Positions 43,897 to 53,734 of a DNA stretch of 64,000 nt are shown here, one piece after another. Origin of the DNA: Minwuia thermotolerans (GTDB lineage: Bacteria; Pseudomonadota; Alphaproteobacteria; Minwuiales; Minwuiaceae); assembly GCF_002924445.1 (NCBI RefSeq), contig NZ_PIGG01000015.1:62001-126000 (forward strand), in the 5' to 3' direction. Position numbers and translations under genes: made by a program. The notes under the pieces were generated by a model that was not told the origin of the DNA, did not search any database, and saw only the letters and a program-made list of their open reading frames with translations. Position 1 is the first letter of the stretch; every line of letters starts with the position of its first letter.

Positions 43897-45263
43897 TACT
43901 TGCCGATACAGAAATCCCGGAAGATCACGTCGAGCAGATCCTCGACATCGACGGCGCCTGTGATGCGGCCCAGCGCCCGCATGGCAAGCCTGAGATCCTC
44001 GGCGATCAGTTCGGGCGGCCGCCCGGGACCGCCCTCGACCGCCCGCTCCAGCGCCGAACGGCAGTCCGCCAGGCCGGCCCGGTGCCGCGCCCGGGTCGGC
44101 GCCGCCCCGCCGCCGGACGCCATCAGCTCCGCCGCCAGCCCCGTCAGCCGTTCCAGCAGCTCCGGCAGGCCCTGGCCGGTCGCCGCAGACAGCCGGAGCC
44201 GCCCGTCCGCCCCCGCATCCGGGGCGAGCCGGTCCGCCTTGCTCACCGCCTCGATCAGCACCGCCGCGGTTTCATGCGACGGCATGCTGAATCCCGCCGC
44301 CCCGTCCGCCGGGTGCAGCGCCAGCACCACGTCGGCGGCGGCCATGCGCTCGGCGGCGCGGCGCACGCCCTCCCTTTCGACGGCGTCCTCGGTCTCCCGA
44401 AGTCCCGCCGTGTCGATCAGGGTCACCGGCCAGCCGCCGAGGTCGAGATGGACTTCCAGCACGTCGCGGGTCGTCCCCGGCGTCTCCGAGACGATGGCGA
44501 CGTCGCGCTCGGCCAGGATGTTCAGCAGCGTCGACTTCCCGGCATTGGGCGGGCCGACGATAGCGACCTGCAGCCCGCGGCGCAGCCGTTCGCCGCGGCG
44601 CGCATCCGCCAGATGCGCCACGATCTCGCCCGCGAGAGCGGCCACATCCTCCAGAACGCCGGCCATGACGTCATCGGGCAGTTCCTCGTCGGGGAAGTCC
44701 AGCCAGGCCTCCAGATGGGCGAGATGGCGGAGCAGCCGCGTCCGCCAGCCGTCATAGAGCCCCGAAAGCGCCCCGCCTGCCTGATCCAGCGCCGCCCGGC
44801 GCTGCGCCGTGGTCTCGGCGGCGATCAGATCGGCGACGCCCTCCGCCTCGGTGAGATCCATGCGGCCGTTGACGAAGGCGCGGCGGGTGAATTCGCCGGG
44901 CTCCGCCATGCGCAGCCCCTCGAAGCCGCCCAGCGCGGCGAGCAGGTCCTCCACGATGGCGCGGCCGCCATGGACATGCAGCTCCAGCACGTCCTCCCCG
45001 GTGAAGCTGCCCGGCCCGGGAAAACGCAATACCAGCCCGCGGTCGATCGCCGCGCCGTCACGGTCCCGCAGGGTGCGCAGCGCGGCCCGCCGCGGTTCCG
45101 GCAGATCACGGGCCAGGCCGCGGCAGACCGCGTCGCAGGCCGGCCCGGAGAGCCGGATCACCGCGACGCCGGCGGGGCCGGGCGCGCTGGACAGGGCGCA
45201 GATCGTGTCGGCGCCGGACAGCCCGGTCAGTCCTTCTTGCCGCCGCCCGACATGGCCGCCCAC
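43896..45263 (-). CDS. mnmE: tRNA modification GTPase MnmE
   Basis: The protein has the N-terminal TrmE domain (DTICALSSAPGPAGVAVIRLSGP, then GEDVLELHVHGG and ACSTRRAFVNGRMDLT-like EFTRRAFVNGRMDLTEAEG). A G domain follows with GPPNAGKSTLLN (Walker A) and DTAGLRE, and it ends with the conserved C-terminal CIGK. It hydrolyses GTP and partners MnmG. The start is uncertain: no ATG lies near the expected N-terminus. A GTG at 45263 (455 residues, overlapping the upstream gene by 37 bases) is used here. A CTG at 45221 with AAGAAGGA nine bases before it would give 441 residues and the family-typical N-terminus. Confidence 0.93.
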   Translation of the reverse strand: MGGHVGRRQEGLTGLSGADTICALSSAPGPAGVAVIRLSGPACDAVCRGLARDLPEPRRAALRTLRDRDGAAIDRGLVLRFPGPGSFTGEDVLELHVHGGRAIVEDLLAALGGFEGLRMAEPGEFTRRAFVNGRMDLTEAEGVADLIAAETTAQRRAALDQAGGALSGLYDGWRTRLLRHLAHLEAWLDFPDEELPDDVMAGVLEDVAALAGEIVAHLADARRGERLRRGLQVAIVGPPNAGKSTLLNILAERDVAIVSETPGTTRDVLEVHLDLGGWPVTLIDTAGLRETEDAVEREGVRRAAERMAAADVVLALHPADGAAGFSMPSHETAAVLIEAVSKADRLAPDAGADGRLRLSAATGQGLPELLERLTGLAAELMASGGGAAPTRARHRAGLADCRSALERAVEGGPGRPPELIAEDLRLAMRALGRITGAVDVEDLLDVIFRDFCIGK

Positions 45264-45469
45264 ATCGCCTTCTGCATCTGCTCCACGCCCTGCACGCCCA
45301 TGGGCAGCCATTTGGCGAACAGCGCCTCGGGCTCCAGGTCCTGGATGTTCTGGCGCAGCCGCTCCTCGAGGTCGGCCATCAGGCGCTGCTGCATGGGCTG
45401 GACGTCCGGCAGGCCGAAGAAGATCCGCGCTTCCTCGGGCGTGCAGTCGATGTCGATGGTGATTTTCAT
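45227..45469 (-). CDS. DUF6489 family small protein
   Basis: The ATG at 45469 gives 80 residues: MKITIDIDCTPEEARIFFGLPDV, then QPMQQRLMADLEERLRQNIQDLEPEALFAKWLPMGVQG and an end GGGKKD. This is the DUF6489 family, a small conserved alphaproteobacterial protein usually found before mnmE. It is soluble and probably helical in its centre. Its function is unknown. Its 3' end overlaps, or nearly touches, the mnmE start, so the two are likely coupled. Confidence 0.88.
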   Translation of the reverse strand: MKITIDIDCTPEEARIFFGLPDVQPMQQRLMADLEERLRQNIQDLEPEALFAKWLPMGVQGVEQMQKAMWAAMSGGGKKD

Positions 45470-45541
45470 GTGCTGGCACCTATTCTCTGGGGGAACGCCC
45501 CGAAGCAAGACGCATCATAGAACGTGGGAGCCGCCGCCGTC

Positions 45542-47590
<2,049 letters not shown>

Positions 47591-47657
47591 GTCCCGGCTC
47601 GGCGGCGCTTCGCGCCTTGGCCGGGAAGACATCAGTTGCGCCGCCTTCCCCTTCGGT

Positions 47658-47730
47658 GTCATCCCGGCCTGGCCAGACAGCGCGAGGTCCGAGCCGGGAC
47701 CGCCGCTTCCACCGCAACAACCGGGATGAC
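47658..47730. repeat. Inverted repeat GTCATCCCGG ... CCGGGATGAC
   Basis: Ten-base arms at 47658-47667 and 47721-47730 flank 53 bases containing GAGCCGGGACC. The pieces GGTGTCATCCCGGCC and GAGCCGGGACC recur at 51517-51562, so this is another dispersed repeat type. It sits just upstream of ogt. Confidence 0.6.
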
Positions 47731-47760
47731 GGGAACCCGCGGCCACCCTATCTTCGTTGC

Positions 47761-48219
47761 ATGCCCGTGACCCTGCATGACAGTCCCCTGGGGACCATCC
47801 GTATCGAGAGCGACGGTGCCGCGATCACCGCGCTCCGCTGGTCGAAGGACGGCTGGCCGGATGCGCCGGAAGACTGCGGCCTGCACGCCCGCGCCGCGGA
47901 TCAGCTCGAGGCCTATTTCGCCGGTGAGCTGGATGAATTCGACCTGCCCCTCCGGCCCGCAGGCTCGAACTTCCAGCGCTCGGTCTGGGCCGCCATGCAG
48001 GCGATCCCGAAGGGCGCGATCCGCACCTATGGCGACGTCGCCGGCGAGATCGGCGCTCCGGCCCGCGCGGTCGGCACGGCCTGCGGCCAGAACCCGATCC
48101 CCGTCATCATCCCCTGCCACCGCATCGTCGCGGCCAACGGCAGGCTGGGCGGCTTCTCCGCCGCCGGCGGGGTCGAGGACAAGGTCTGGCTGCTGCGCCA
48201 CGAGGGCGTGCTGCTCTGA
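47761..48219 (+). CDS. ogt: Methylated-DNA--protein-cysteine methyltransferase
   Basis: The ATG at 47761 gives 152 residues; the frame upstream passes through a repeat and is not coding. The active site is Cys119 in IIPCHRIVAANG, with GSNFQRSVWAAMQAIPKGAIRTYGDVA as the helix-turn-helix and DNA-binding segment. It transfers O6-methyl groups from guanine to its own cysteine once. There is no Ada regulatory domain, so Ogt-like is the proper name. Confidence 0.95.
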   Translation: MPVTLHDSPLGTIRIESDGAAITALRWSKDGWPDAPEDCGLHARAADQLEAYFAGELDEFDLPLRPAGSNFQRSVWAAMQAIPKGAIRTYGDVAGEIGAPARAVGTACGQNPIPVIIPCHRIVAANGRLGGFSAAGGVEDKVWLLRHEGVLL

Positions 48220-48297
48220 CGCCCCTCCGGGCGGTCCGCCGCCCTTGCCGGGATACCGTCGCCTCCCTACCATCCCTGCCGGGTTTCAAAGACACGC

Positions 48298-48311
48298 GTT
48301 TCACGTGAAAC
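48298..48311. promoter_or_regulatory. parS site 3, upstream of the hydrolase gene
   Basis: GTTTCACGTGAAAC with flanking C and G makes a perfect 16-base palindrome CGTTTCACGTGAAACG. It lies 28 bases before the dienelactone hydrolase start and 7.96 kb from the parB start. Confidence 0.87.
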
Positions 48312-48339
48312 GGCGCGCGGCACAAGGGAGGACAACAAC

Positions 48340-49038
48340 ATGGGCGAGGACATCCGCATCAAGGCGAAGGACGGCGGCGGCTTCGGCGGCTATCTGGCGA
48401 AACCGGCCTCGGGCAGCGGCCCGGGCGTCGTCGTCATCCAGGAGATCTTCGGCGTCAACCAGGTCATGCGCGGCATCACCGACTGGCTCGCCTCGGAAGG
48501 CTTCGTGGCGCTCTGCCCCGACCTGTTCTGGCGCATCGAGCCCGGCATCCAGATCACCGACAAGACCGAACAGGAATGGGCCAAGGCCTTCGAACTGTTC
48601 CAGAAATTCGACGTCGACAAGGGCATGGAGGACATCCAGGCCACCATCGACCACCTGCGCGGCGTCGACGGCTGCACCGGCAAGGTCGGCACGGTCGGCT
48701 TCTGCCTGGGCGGCCTGCTGACCTATCTGTCCATGACCCGGACCGACGCGGACGCCGGCTCCGGCTATTACGGCGTGAACATCGACAAGATGCTGGGCGA
48801 GGCCAAAAACATCTCGCGGCCGCTGATCCTGCACGTCGCCACCGAGGACGGCTTCGTCGACAAGGAAGCCCAGGCGAAGATGCACGAGGGCCTCGACAGC
48901 CACGAGCACGTCACCCTCTACGACTACGAGGGTAACGATCACGCCTTCGCCCGCGTCGGCGGCGAGCATTACGACGAGAAGGCGGCGCAGCTCGCCAACC
49001 AGCGTACGCTGGAGCTGTTCCGCAGCGCGCTGGCGTAA
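48340..49038 (+). CDS. Dienelactone hydrolase family protein
   Basis: The 232-residue alpha/beta hydrolase has Glu35 (VIQEIFGVN), the nucleophile Cys122 in GFCLGG, the Asp in HVATEDGFVD and the His in GNDHAFARVGG: the Cys-Asp-His triad of dienelactone hydrolases. Members open dienelactones in chlorocatechol breakdown, but many genomic copies act on other esters. There is no chlorocatechol pathway nearby, so the substrate is unknown. The ATG follows AAGGGAGG, with a parS site in its leader. Confidence 0.93.
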   Translation: MGEDIRIKAKDGGGFGGYLAKPASGSGPGVVVIQEIFGVNQVMRGITDWLASEGFVALCPDLFWRIEPGIQITDKTEQEWAKAFELFQKFDVDKGMEDIQATIDHLRGVDGCTGKVGTVGFCLGGLLTYLSMTRTDADAGSGYYGVNIDKMLGEAKNISRPLILHVATEDGFVDKEAQAKMHEGLDSHEHVTLYDYEGNDHAFARVGGEHYDEKAAQLANQRTLELFRSALA

Positions 49039-49047
49039 CAACAGGTC

Positions 49048-49140
49048 GGCGCGCGGGGGTTGGCGGGGCCGGCCCGCGCGCCTTCTGAATCAGGTCCCGG
49101 ATCGGCGGCCTGCCCCGGACCTGATCCGGGGTCCGGGACG
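49048..49140. repeat. Family A repeat plus a GTCCCGG/CCGGGAC hairpin
   Basis: Bases 49048-49092 match the family A palindrome (GGCGCGCGGGGGTTGGCGGG ... GCGCGCCTTCTGAATCA). The next 48 bases hold GTCCCGG (49094-49100) and CCCCGGACCTGATCCGGGG, then GTCCGGGAC. They fill the gap before the quinone oxidoreductase gene. Confidence 0.75.
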
Positions 49141-49179
49141 ACACCGGGGGCAGCGGCCACCCAGCAAGGGAAGAAGAAC

Positions 49180-50154
49180 ATGGTCAAGGCGATACGCGTG
49201 CACGAGCCGGGCGGCCCGGAGAAGATGCTGTTCGAGGATGTCGAGCTGGCCGATCCCGGCCCCGGCGAGGCGCGGGTGCGCCACACGGCCATCGGGCTGA
49301 ACTACATCGACGTCTACCACCGCACCGGCCTCTACCCGCAGTCGGCGCCCTATGGCGTCGGCATGGAGGGCGCGGCGGTGGTCGAGGCCCTGGGCGACGG
49401 CGTGAGCCATATTGCCGTCGGCGACCGCGTGGCCTATGCCGCCCCGCCCCCGGGCTCCTATTCCGAAGCCAGGGTGATGGACGCTTCCAAGCTGGTGAAG
49501 GTGCCCGACGGCATCGACGACGAGACGGCGGCCGCAATGATGCTGAAGGGCATGACCGTCGAGTACCTCGTCCACCGCACCTACGAATGCAAGGCGGGCG
49601 AAACAGTGCTGTTCCACGCCGCGGCGGGCGGCGTCGGCCAGATCGCGGGCCAGTGGCTGAAGGCGCTGGGCGTGCGCGCCATCGGCACCGCCGGCGGCCC
49701 GGAGAAGGTGAAACTCGCCCTCGAACACGGCTATGACGAGGTGATCGACTACAACGCCGAGGACTTCCGCGAGAAGCTGATGGAACTGACCGGCGGCAAG
49801 GGCGTACCGGTGGTTTACGACTCGGTCGGCGCCGCCACCTGCGAGGGCTCGCTGAACTGCCTCCAGCCGCGCGGCCTCTACGTTACCTTCGGCAACGCCT
49901 CCGGGCCGATCGAGAACTTCGCCCCGGCGACGCTGGCGGCCAAGGGCTCGCTCTACATGACCCGCCCGACGCTGATGACCTACACCGCCACCCGCGCCGA
50001 CCTGGAGCTCTCCGCCGGGCGGGTGATGGAGATGGTGTCCTCGGGCAAGGTGAAGATCGAGATCAACCAGCGCTACGCACTCGCCGATGCGCCCCAGGCG
50101 CACAGGGACCTGGAGGCGCGCAAGACGACGGGCCAGACGGTGCTGCTGCCGTAG
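49180..50154 (+). CDS. Quinone oxidoreductase (zeta-crystallin-like MDR)
   Basis: The ATG at 49180 gives 324 residues; the frame upstream is repeat DNA. The medium-chain dehydrogenase/reductase layout is clear: GLNYIDVYHRTGLYP (about 40-54), GMEGAAVV, then the Rossmann motif AAAGGVGQIAGQ (about 147-158). There are no structural or catalytic zinc ligands, as in quinone reductases. It probably reduces quinones with NADPH, which may protect against oxidative stress. No functional neighbour is obvious. Confidence 0.92.
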   Translation: MVKAIRVHEPGGPEKMLFEDVELADPGPGEARVRHTAIGLNYIDVYHRTGLYPQSAPYGVGMEGAAVVEALGDGVSHIAVGDRVAYAAPPPGSYSEARVMDASKLVKVPDGIDDETAAAMMLKGMTVEYLVHRTYECKAGETVLFHAAAGGVGQIAGQWLKALGVRAIGTAGGPEKVKLALEHGYDEVIDYNAEDFREKLMELTGGKGVPVVYDSVGAATCEGSLNCLQPRGLYVTFGNASGPIENFAPATLAAKGSLYMTRPTLMTYTATRADLELSAGRVMEMVSSGKVKIEINQRYALADAPQAHRDLEARKTTGQTVLLP

Positions 50155-50169
50155 ACAGCGGCGCCCCAT

Positions 50170-50260
50170 GGCGCGCGGGGGTTGGCTGGGCCGGCCCGCG
50201 CGCCTTCTGAATCATGGAACCGCCGCGTCCCCCCGGACCTGCTCAGGCATGGGTCCCGGG
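50170..50260 (+). repeat. Left inverted repeat flanking the MBL gene (family A plus tail)
   Basis: It opens GGCGCGCGGGGGTTGGCTGG, includes CCTTCTGAATCATGGAA and continues to CGGACCTGCTCAGG.ATGGGTCCCGG. Its reverse complement occurs at 51556-51644 with few differences, so the pair frames the MBL gene in opposite orientation. Only the first 45 bases are shared with other family A copies. Confidence 0.85.
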
Positions 50261-50387
50261 GCCGGCGCTGACGCGCCGCGCAGGACGCGGAACCTGCAGT
50301 GCCGGAGTCCCGTGGCCGGCTTCAGCCGGTACCCGGGACCTACGCTTGAGCGCTTCTGGTAAACACAGCTGGCGGGATAATTCCCGG

Positions 50388-50458
50388 TGGCGTCCTGGGG
50401 CTTGACCCCAGGACCCAGTTCAATGGTTCGCTGGGCCCTTGGATCAAGTCCAAGGGCG
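50388..50458 (+). repeat. Paired-hairpin repeat family C, copy 2
   Basis: TGGCGTCCTGGGGCTTGACC ... CTGGGCCCTTGGATCAAGTC: two hairpins, CCTGGGGCTTGACCCCAGG and CCCTTGGATCAAGTCCAAGGG-type. It lies 66 bases from the 3' end of the MBL gene. Confidence 0.85.
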
Positions 50459-50523
50459 TCAACCACCAAGTGCTGCAGGATACCGAGCTGGCCGGCTCAG
50501 CCATCCCCGGCCCCGCCTGTTTC

Positions 50524-51375
50524 CTAGACGTCCAGCCTGTAGGCGTCGCCGTCCTTCTTCAGATACCCCGCGGTGGCGCCGGCGAAATGGGTGCCGATGA
50601 TCAGCGTCGGCGTCTCCGCGAATTCGGCGAAGACCCGCTCCCGCGTCGCCTGAGCGGCCTTCTGGTCATAGTCGGCGGTGCTGCACCAGTCGACCCGGGC
50701 CATCTGGCAGGGATGGTGGACGAAGTCGCCGGTGATCATGGCCTTCTCGCCTTCCGATTCGATCAGCACCGAGACATGGCCCGGCGTGTGGCCGTGGGTC
50801 GGCATCAGGCGCACCTCGGGGCAGATCCGGTGGCTCGTGTCGACGAAATCGACCAGGCCCGCGTCGAATACCGGCTGCACGGAATCGGCGAAGATCTGCT
50901 GGCTCGCCGGATCGTCGTCCTTCGCCCGCCAGTAGTCGAATTCCGGCGCCGCCATCAGGTAGCGCGCGCCGGTGAAGGTCGGCACCCACTTGCCGTCGAC
51001 CAGCCGGGTGTTCCAGCCGACATGGTCCACATGCAGGTGCGTGCACATCACCGTGTCGATGGAATCGACCGGATAGCCCGCCTTTTCCATGTCCTCCAGG
51101 AACGGCAGCGACAGGTCCGACCAGGCCGGAATCTCGCGCTTCTTGTCGTTGCCGAGGCAGGTGTCGACGACGATGCGGCGGTCCGGCGTCTCGATGACCA
51201 GGGCGTGGATCGACATGATCAGCCGCCCCTCCTCGGTCATGAAGTGCGGTTTCATCCACTCGATGGGCTGGCAGGCTTCCTTGGTGGCATCGGGCAGGAT
51301 GAAGCGCGTGCCGCCGGGCACCTCCATCTCCACGATCTTGGTGACCTTGACCTTGCCGATCTTCCAGCTCTGCAT
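50524..51375 (-). CDS. MBL-fold metallo-hydrolase
   Basis: The 283-residue protein has the zinc motif THLHVDHVGWN (about 116-126), further ligands in PTHGHTPGHVSV, TGDFVHHP and IIGTHFAGAT near the C-terminus. Relatives in this subgroup include lactonases and related N-acyl-homoserine-lactone or ester hydrolases; the substrate cannot be fixed from sequence. The gene is alone and enclosed by an inverted pair of about 90-base repeats (50170-50260 and 51556-51644). Its codon use looks like its neighbours'. Confidence 0.9.
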   Translation of the reverse strand: MQSWKIGKVKVTKIVEMEVPGGTRFILPDATKEACQPIEWMKPHFMTEEGRLIMSIHALVIETPDRRIVVDTCLGNDKKREIPAWSDLSLPFLEDMEKAGYPVDSIDTVMCTHLHVDHVGWNTRLVDGKWVPTFTGARYLMAAPEFDYWRAKDDDPASQQIFADSVQPVFDAGLVDFVDTSHRICPEVRLMPTHGHTPGHVSVLIESEGEKAMITGDFVHHPCQMARVDWCSTADYDQKAAQATRERVFAEFAETPTLIIGTHFAGATAGYLKKDGDAYRLDV

Positions 51376-51483
51376 GACGCGCCCTCCCCTGGCTCCTGAT
51401 GCGGCCCGCAGCCTAGCGCGCCGGGGCCGCAGGGGGGAAGAGCGCCGGACGCATGGGTCCCGGGTCTCCGCTGCGCTCCGCCC

Positions 51484-51526
51484 AGGATGACACCATTGTT
51501 TCAGCGCTATCCCTCGGTGTCATCCC
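51484..51526. repeat. Inverted repeat GGATGACACC ... GGTGTCATCC
   Basis: Ten-base arms at 51485-51494 and 51517-51526. The flanking GGGTCCCGGGTCTCCGCTGC and CCGGCC are common intergenic-repeat fragments; the second arm recurs at 47656. Confidence 0.6.
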
Positions 51527-51555
51527 GGCCGCAGCCGCCATCGAGCGGCGGAGAG

Positions 51556-51644
51556 CCGGGACCCACGCCTGAGCAGGTCCGTCGGACACGGCGCTTCCAT
51601 GATTCAGAAGGGGCGCGGGCCGGCCCAGCCATCCCCCGCGCCCC
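51556..51644 (-). repeat. Right inverted repeat flanking the MBL gene
   Basis: Its reverse complement reads GGCGCGGGGGATGGCTGGGC ... TGAATCATGGAAGCGCCG ... GGACCTGCTCAGGCGTGGGTCCCGG-type, matching 50170-50260 with few differences. It ends 15 bases before the uvrC stop. Confidence 0.85.
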
Positions 51645-51658
51645 CTGCATCAACGCCG

Positions 51659-53533
51659 TTAACCATTGAAATGATCGTAGATCTGTTTCGCCATGGCGCC
51701 GGAGATGCCGTCGACGCGCTCCAGGTCGGCGAGCCCGGCCCGGGCCACGCCCTTCGCGGAGCCGAACTTCAGCAGCAGCGCCTTCTTCCGCTTCGGACCG
51801 ATGCCCTCGATCTCGTCCAGCGGCGACTGGCCGATCTGCTTCGAGCGCCGCGCCCGATGGGTGCCGATGGCGAAGCGGTGCGCCTCGTCGCGCAGGCGCT
51901 GCAGGTAGTAGAGCACCGGATCGCGCTCGGGCAGGCGGAACGGCGTCTTGCCGGGAACGTGGAACTCCTCGCGGCCGGCATTGCGGTCGACGCCCTTGGC
52001 GATCGAGACCACGGCGACCTCGTCCTTCAGCGCCAGCTCTTCCAGCACCGCTTCGGCGACGCCGAGCTGGCCCTTGCCGCCGTCGATGATCAGCAGGTCA
52101 GGCCAGTCGCCGTCGCGGCGCGCATGCTCCTTCTTCAGGCGCTGCAGCCGCCGGGTCAGCACCTCCCGCATCATCGCGAAATCGTCGCCGGGCGTCAGTT
52201 CCGTCGACTTGATGTTGAACTTGCGGTAGGCCGCTTTCCTGAAGCCTTCCGAGCCCGCAACGATCATGCCGCCGACCGCGTTGGTGCCCATGATGTGGCT
52301 GTTGTCATAGACCTCGATGCGCGCCGGCGGGGCTGCCAGCCCGAAGGTCTCGGCGACGCCCTTCAGCAGCTTCGTCTGCGCCTGGGTCTCCGCCTGCTTG
52401 CGGCCCAGCGCCTCCTCGGCGTTGCGGATGGCCTGGTCGACCAGTTCCTTCTTGCCGCCGCGCTTCGGCGTCAGCAGCTGCACCCTGCGTCCCGCGCGGA
52501 CGCCCAGCGCCTCGGCGATCAGCTCCTGGTTCTCCACCTCGTGGCTCAGCAGCACCTGCCGGGGCGCGGGCCGGGAATCGTAGAACTGGCCGACGAAGGC
52601 GGCGAGCACGTCGGCGGTCTCGTCGTCCTTCGCATGGCTGGGATAATAGGCGCGGTTGCCGTAGTTCTGCCCCGCCCGGTAGAAGAACACCTGCACGCAG
52701 GTCTGGCCGCCGGCCGCCGCCGCGGCCATGACGTCGGCCTCCTCCAGCCCCTCCACGTTGACGCCCTGCTTCTGCTGGATCTGCGCCAGCGCCCAGAGCC
52801 GGTTGCGGTACATGGCCGCGTCCTCGAACTCCAGCGCATCCGCCGCCTGCTGCATCTTGCGGCCCAGCTCGTCGCGCACGGCCTGGCTGCGGCCGGACAG
52901 GAAGTCACGCGCCTCGCCCACCAGCTCGGCATAGTCCTCCTGGCTGACATAGCCGACGCAGGGCGCCAGGCAGCGCTTGATCTGGTATTGCAGGCAGGGC
53001 CGCGTGCGGGTGGCGAAGTCCCCGTCGGAACAGGACCTTAAGGGAAAGGCGCGCTGCAGCGCCGTCAGCGTGTGGTTGACCGCCGTGGCGCTGGCGAAGG
53101 GGCCGTAATAGTCCCGGTCCTTCTCCCGCGCGCCGCGGTGCTTCACCAGCATCGGGTAATCGTGGTCCAGGTTGACCTCGATATAGGGAAAGGTCTTGTC
53201 GTCGCGCAGGATGATGTTGAAGCGCGGCTTCAGCCGCTTGATGAGATTGGCCTCCAGCAGCAGCGCATCGACTTCCGTGTGGGTGGTGATGATCTCCAGC
53301 TCGGCGGTCATCTGCACCATGCGGGCGATGCGGATGGAGAGTCCCCGCGCCCGCGTGTAGCTGGTCACCCGCGCCTTCAGGTTGCGCGCCTTGCCGACAT
53401 AGAGCACGTCGCCCCTGTCGTTGAGCATGCGGTAGACGCCGGGAGACTCGGGCAGGGACTTCAGCCGCCCCTGCAGCACGGCGAAGCCGTCCTGCTGCCC
53501 GGCGCCCGCCGTTGAATCGCCGCGCTCTGTCAT
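51659..53533 (-). CDS. uvrC: Excinuclease ABC subunit C
   Basis: The start is taken at ATG 53533 (MTERGDST); a GTG nine bases upstream is possible. The 624-residue protein shows the GIY-YIG nuclease domain ([27 protein letters not shown]), the UVR helix ([29 protein letters not shown], about 200-228), the RNase-H-like endonuclease domain ([19 protein letters not shown] and [11 protein letters not shown]) and C-terminal helix-hairpin-helix motifs ([33 protein letters not shown]). It makes both incisions of nucleotide excision repair. The repeat at 53545 touches its 5' end. Confidence 0.97.
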   Translation of the reverse strand: MTERGDSTAGAGQQDGFAVLQGRLKSLPESPGVYRMLNDRGDVLYVGKARNLKARVTSYTRARGLSIRIARMVQMTAELEIITTHTEVDALLLEANLIKRLKPRFNIILRDDKTFPYIEVNLDHDYPMLVKHRGAREKDRDYYGPFASATAVNHTLTALQRAFPLRSCSDGDFATRTRPCLQYQIKRCLAPCVGYVSQEDYAELVGEARDFLSGRSQAVRDELGRKMQQAADALEFEDAAMYRNRLWALAQIQQKQGVNVEGLEEADVMAAAAAGGQTCVQVFFYRAGQNYGNRAYYPSHAKDDETADVLAAFVGQFYDSRPAPRQVLLSHEVENQELIAEALGVRAGRRVQLLTPKRGGKKELVDQAIRNAEEALGRKQAETQAQTKLLKGVAETFGLAAPPARIEVYDNSHIMGTNAVGGMIVAGSEGFRKAAYRKFNIKSTELTPGDDFAMMREVLTRRLQRLKKEHARRDGDWPDLLIIDGGKGQLGVAEAVLEELALKDEVAVVSIAKGVDRNAGREEFHVPGKTPFRLPERDPVLYYLQRLRDEAHRFAIGTHRARRSKQIGQSPLDEIEGIGPKRKKALLLKFGSAKGVARAGLADLERVDGISGAMAKQIYDHFNG

Positions 53534-53544
53534 CACACCCACCT

Positions 53545-53630
53545 GTCACCCCCCGCCTTGTGCGGGGATCCGGAGCGGCTTCGCCGCAAGTCGCTGGTCC
53601 ACCGGATGCCCGCACGGAGGCGGGCATGAC
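53545..53630. repeat. Long-armed inverted repeat family E, copy 2
   Basis: Left arm GTCACCCCCCGCCTTGTGCG... and right arm ACCGGATGCCCGCACGGAGG...GCATGAC match the layout at 22144-22244. It fills the gap between the divergent uvrC and acyl-CoA synthetase genes. Confidence 0.75.
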
Positions 53631-53734
53631 CCGGAAGAGGCGGCGGATTGCCCGGAAAAATCACTCATGGCCACAAGGATAGGCATCGGGGCATCATGTT
53701 GAAAGCAAGTGCACGGTTTCAGGGGAGGAACGCC

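Larger units (their letters stand above)
50155..50523. other. Repeat-filled gap before the MBL hydrolase
   Basis: The 369 bases hold a family A element and a linked ~45-base tail (50170-50260), a family C element (50388-50458), and GTACCCGGGACC-type hairpins between them. No reading frame has coding character. Confidence 0.75.

Noticed and set aside
50170-51644. Calling the MBL gene a complete transposon
   Set aside because: No transposase, target-site duplication or second copy is visible; only the inverted repeats support mobility.
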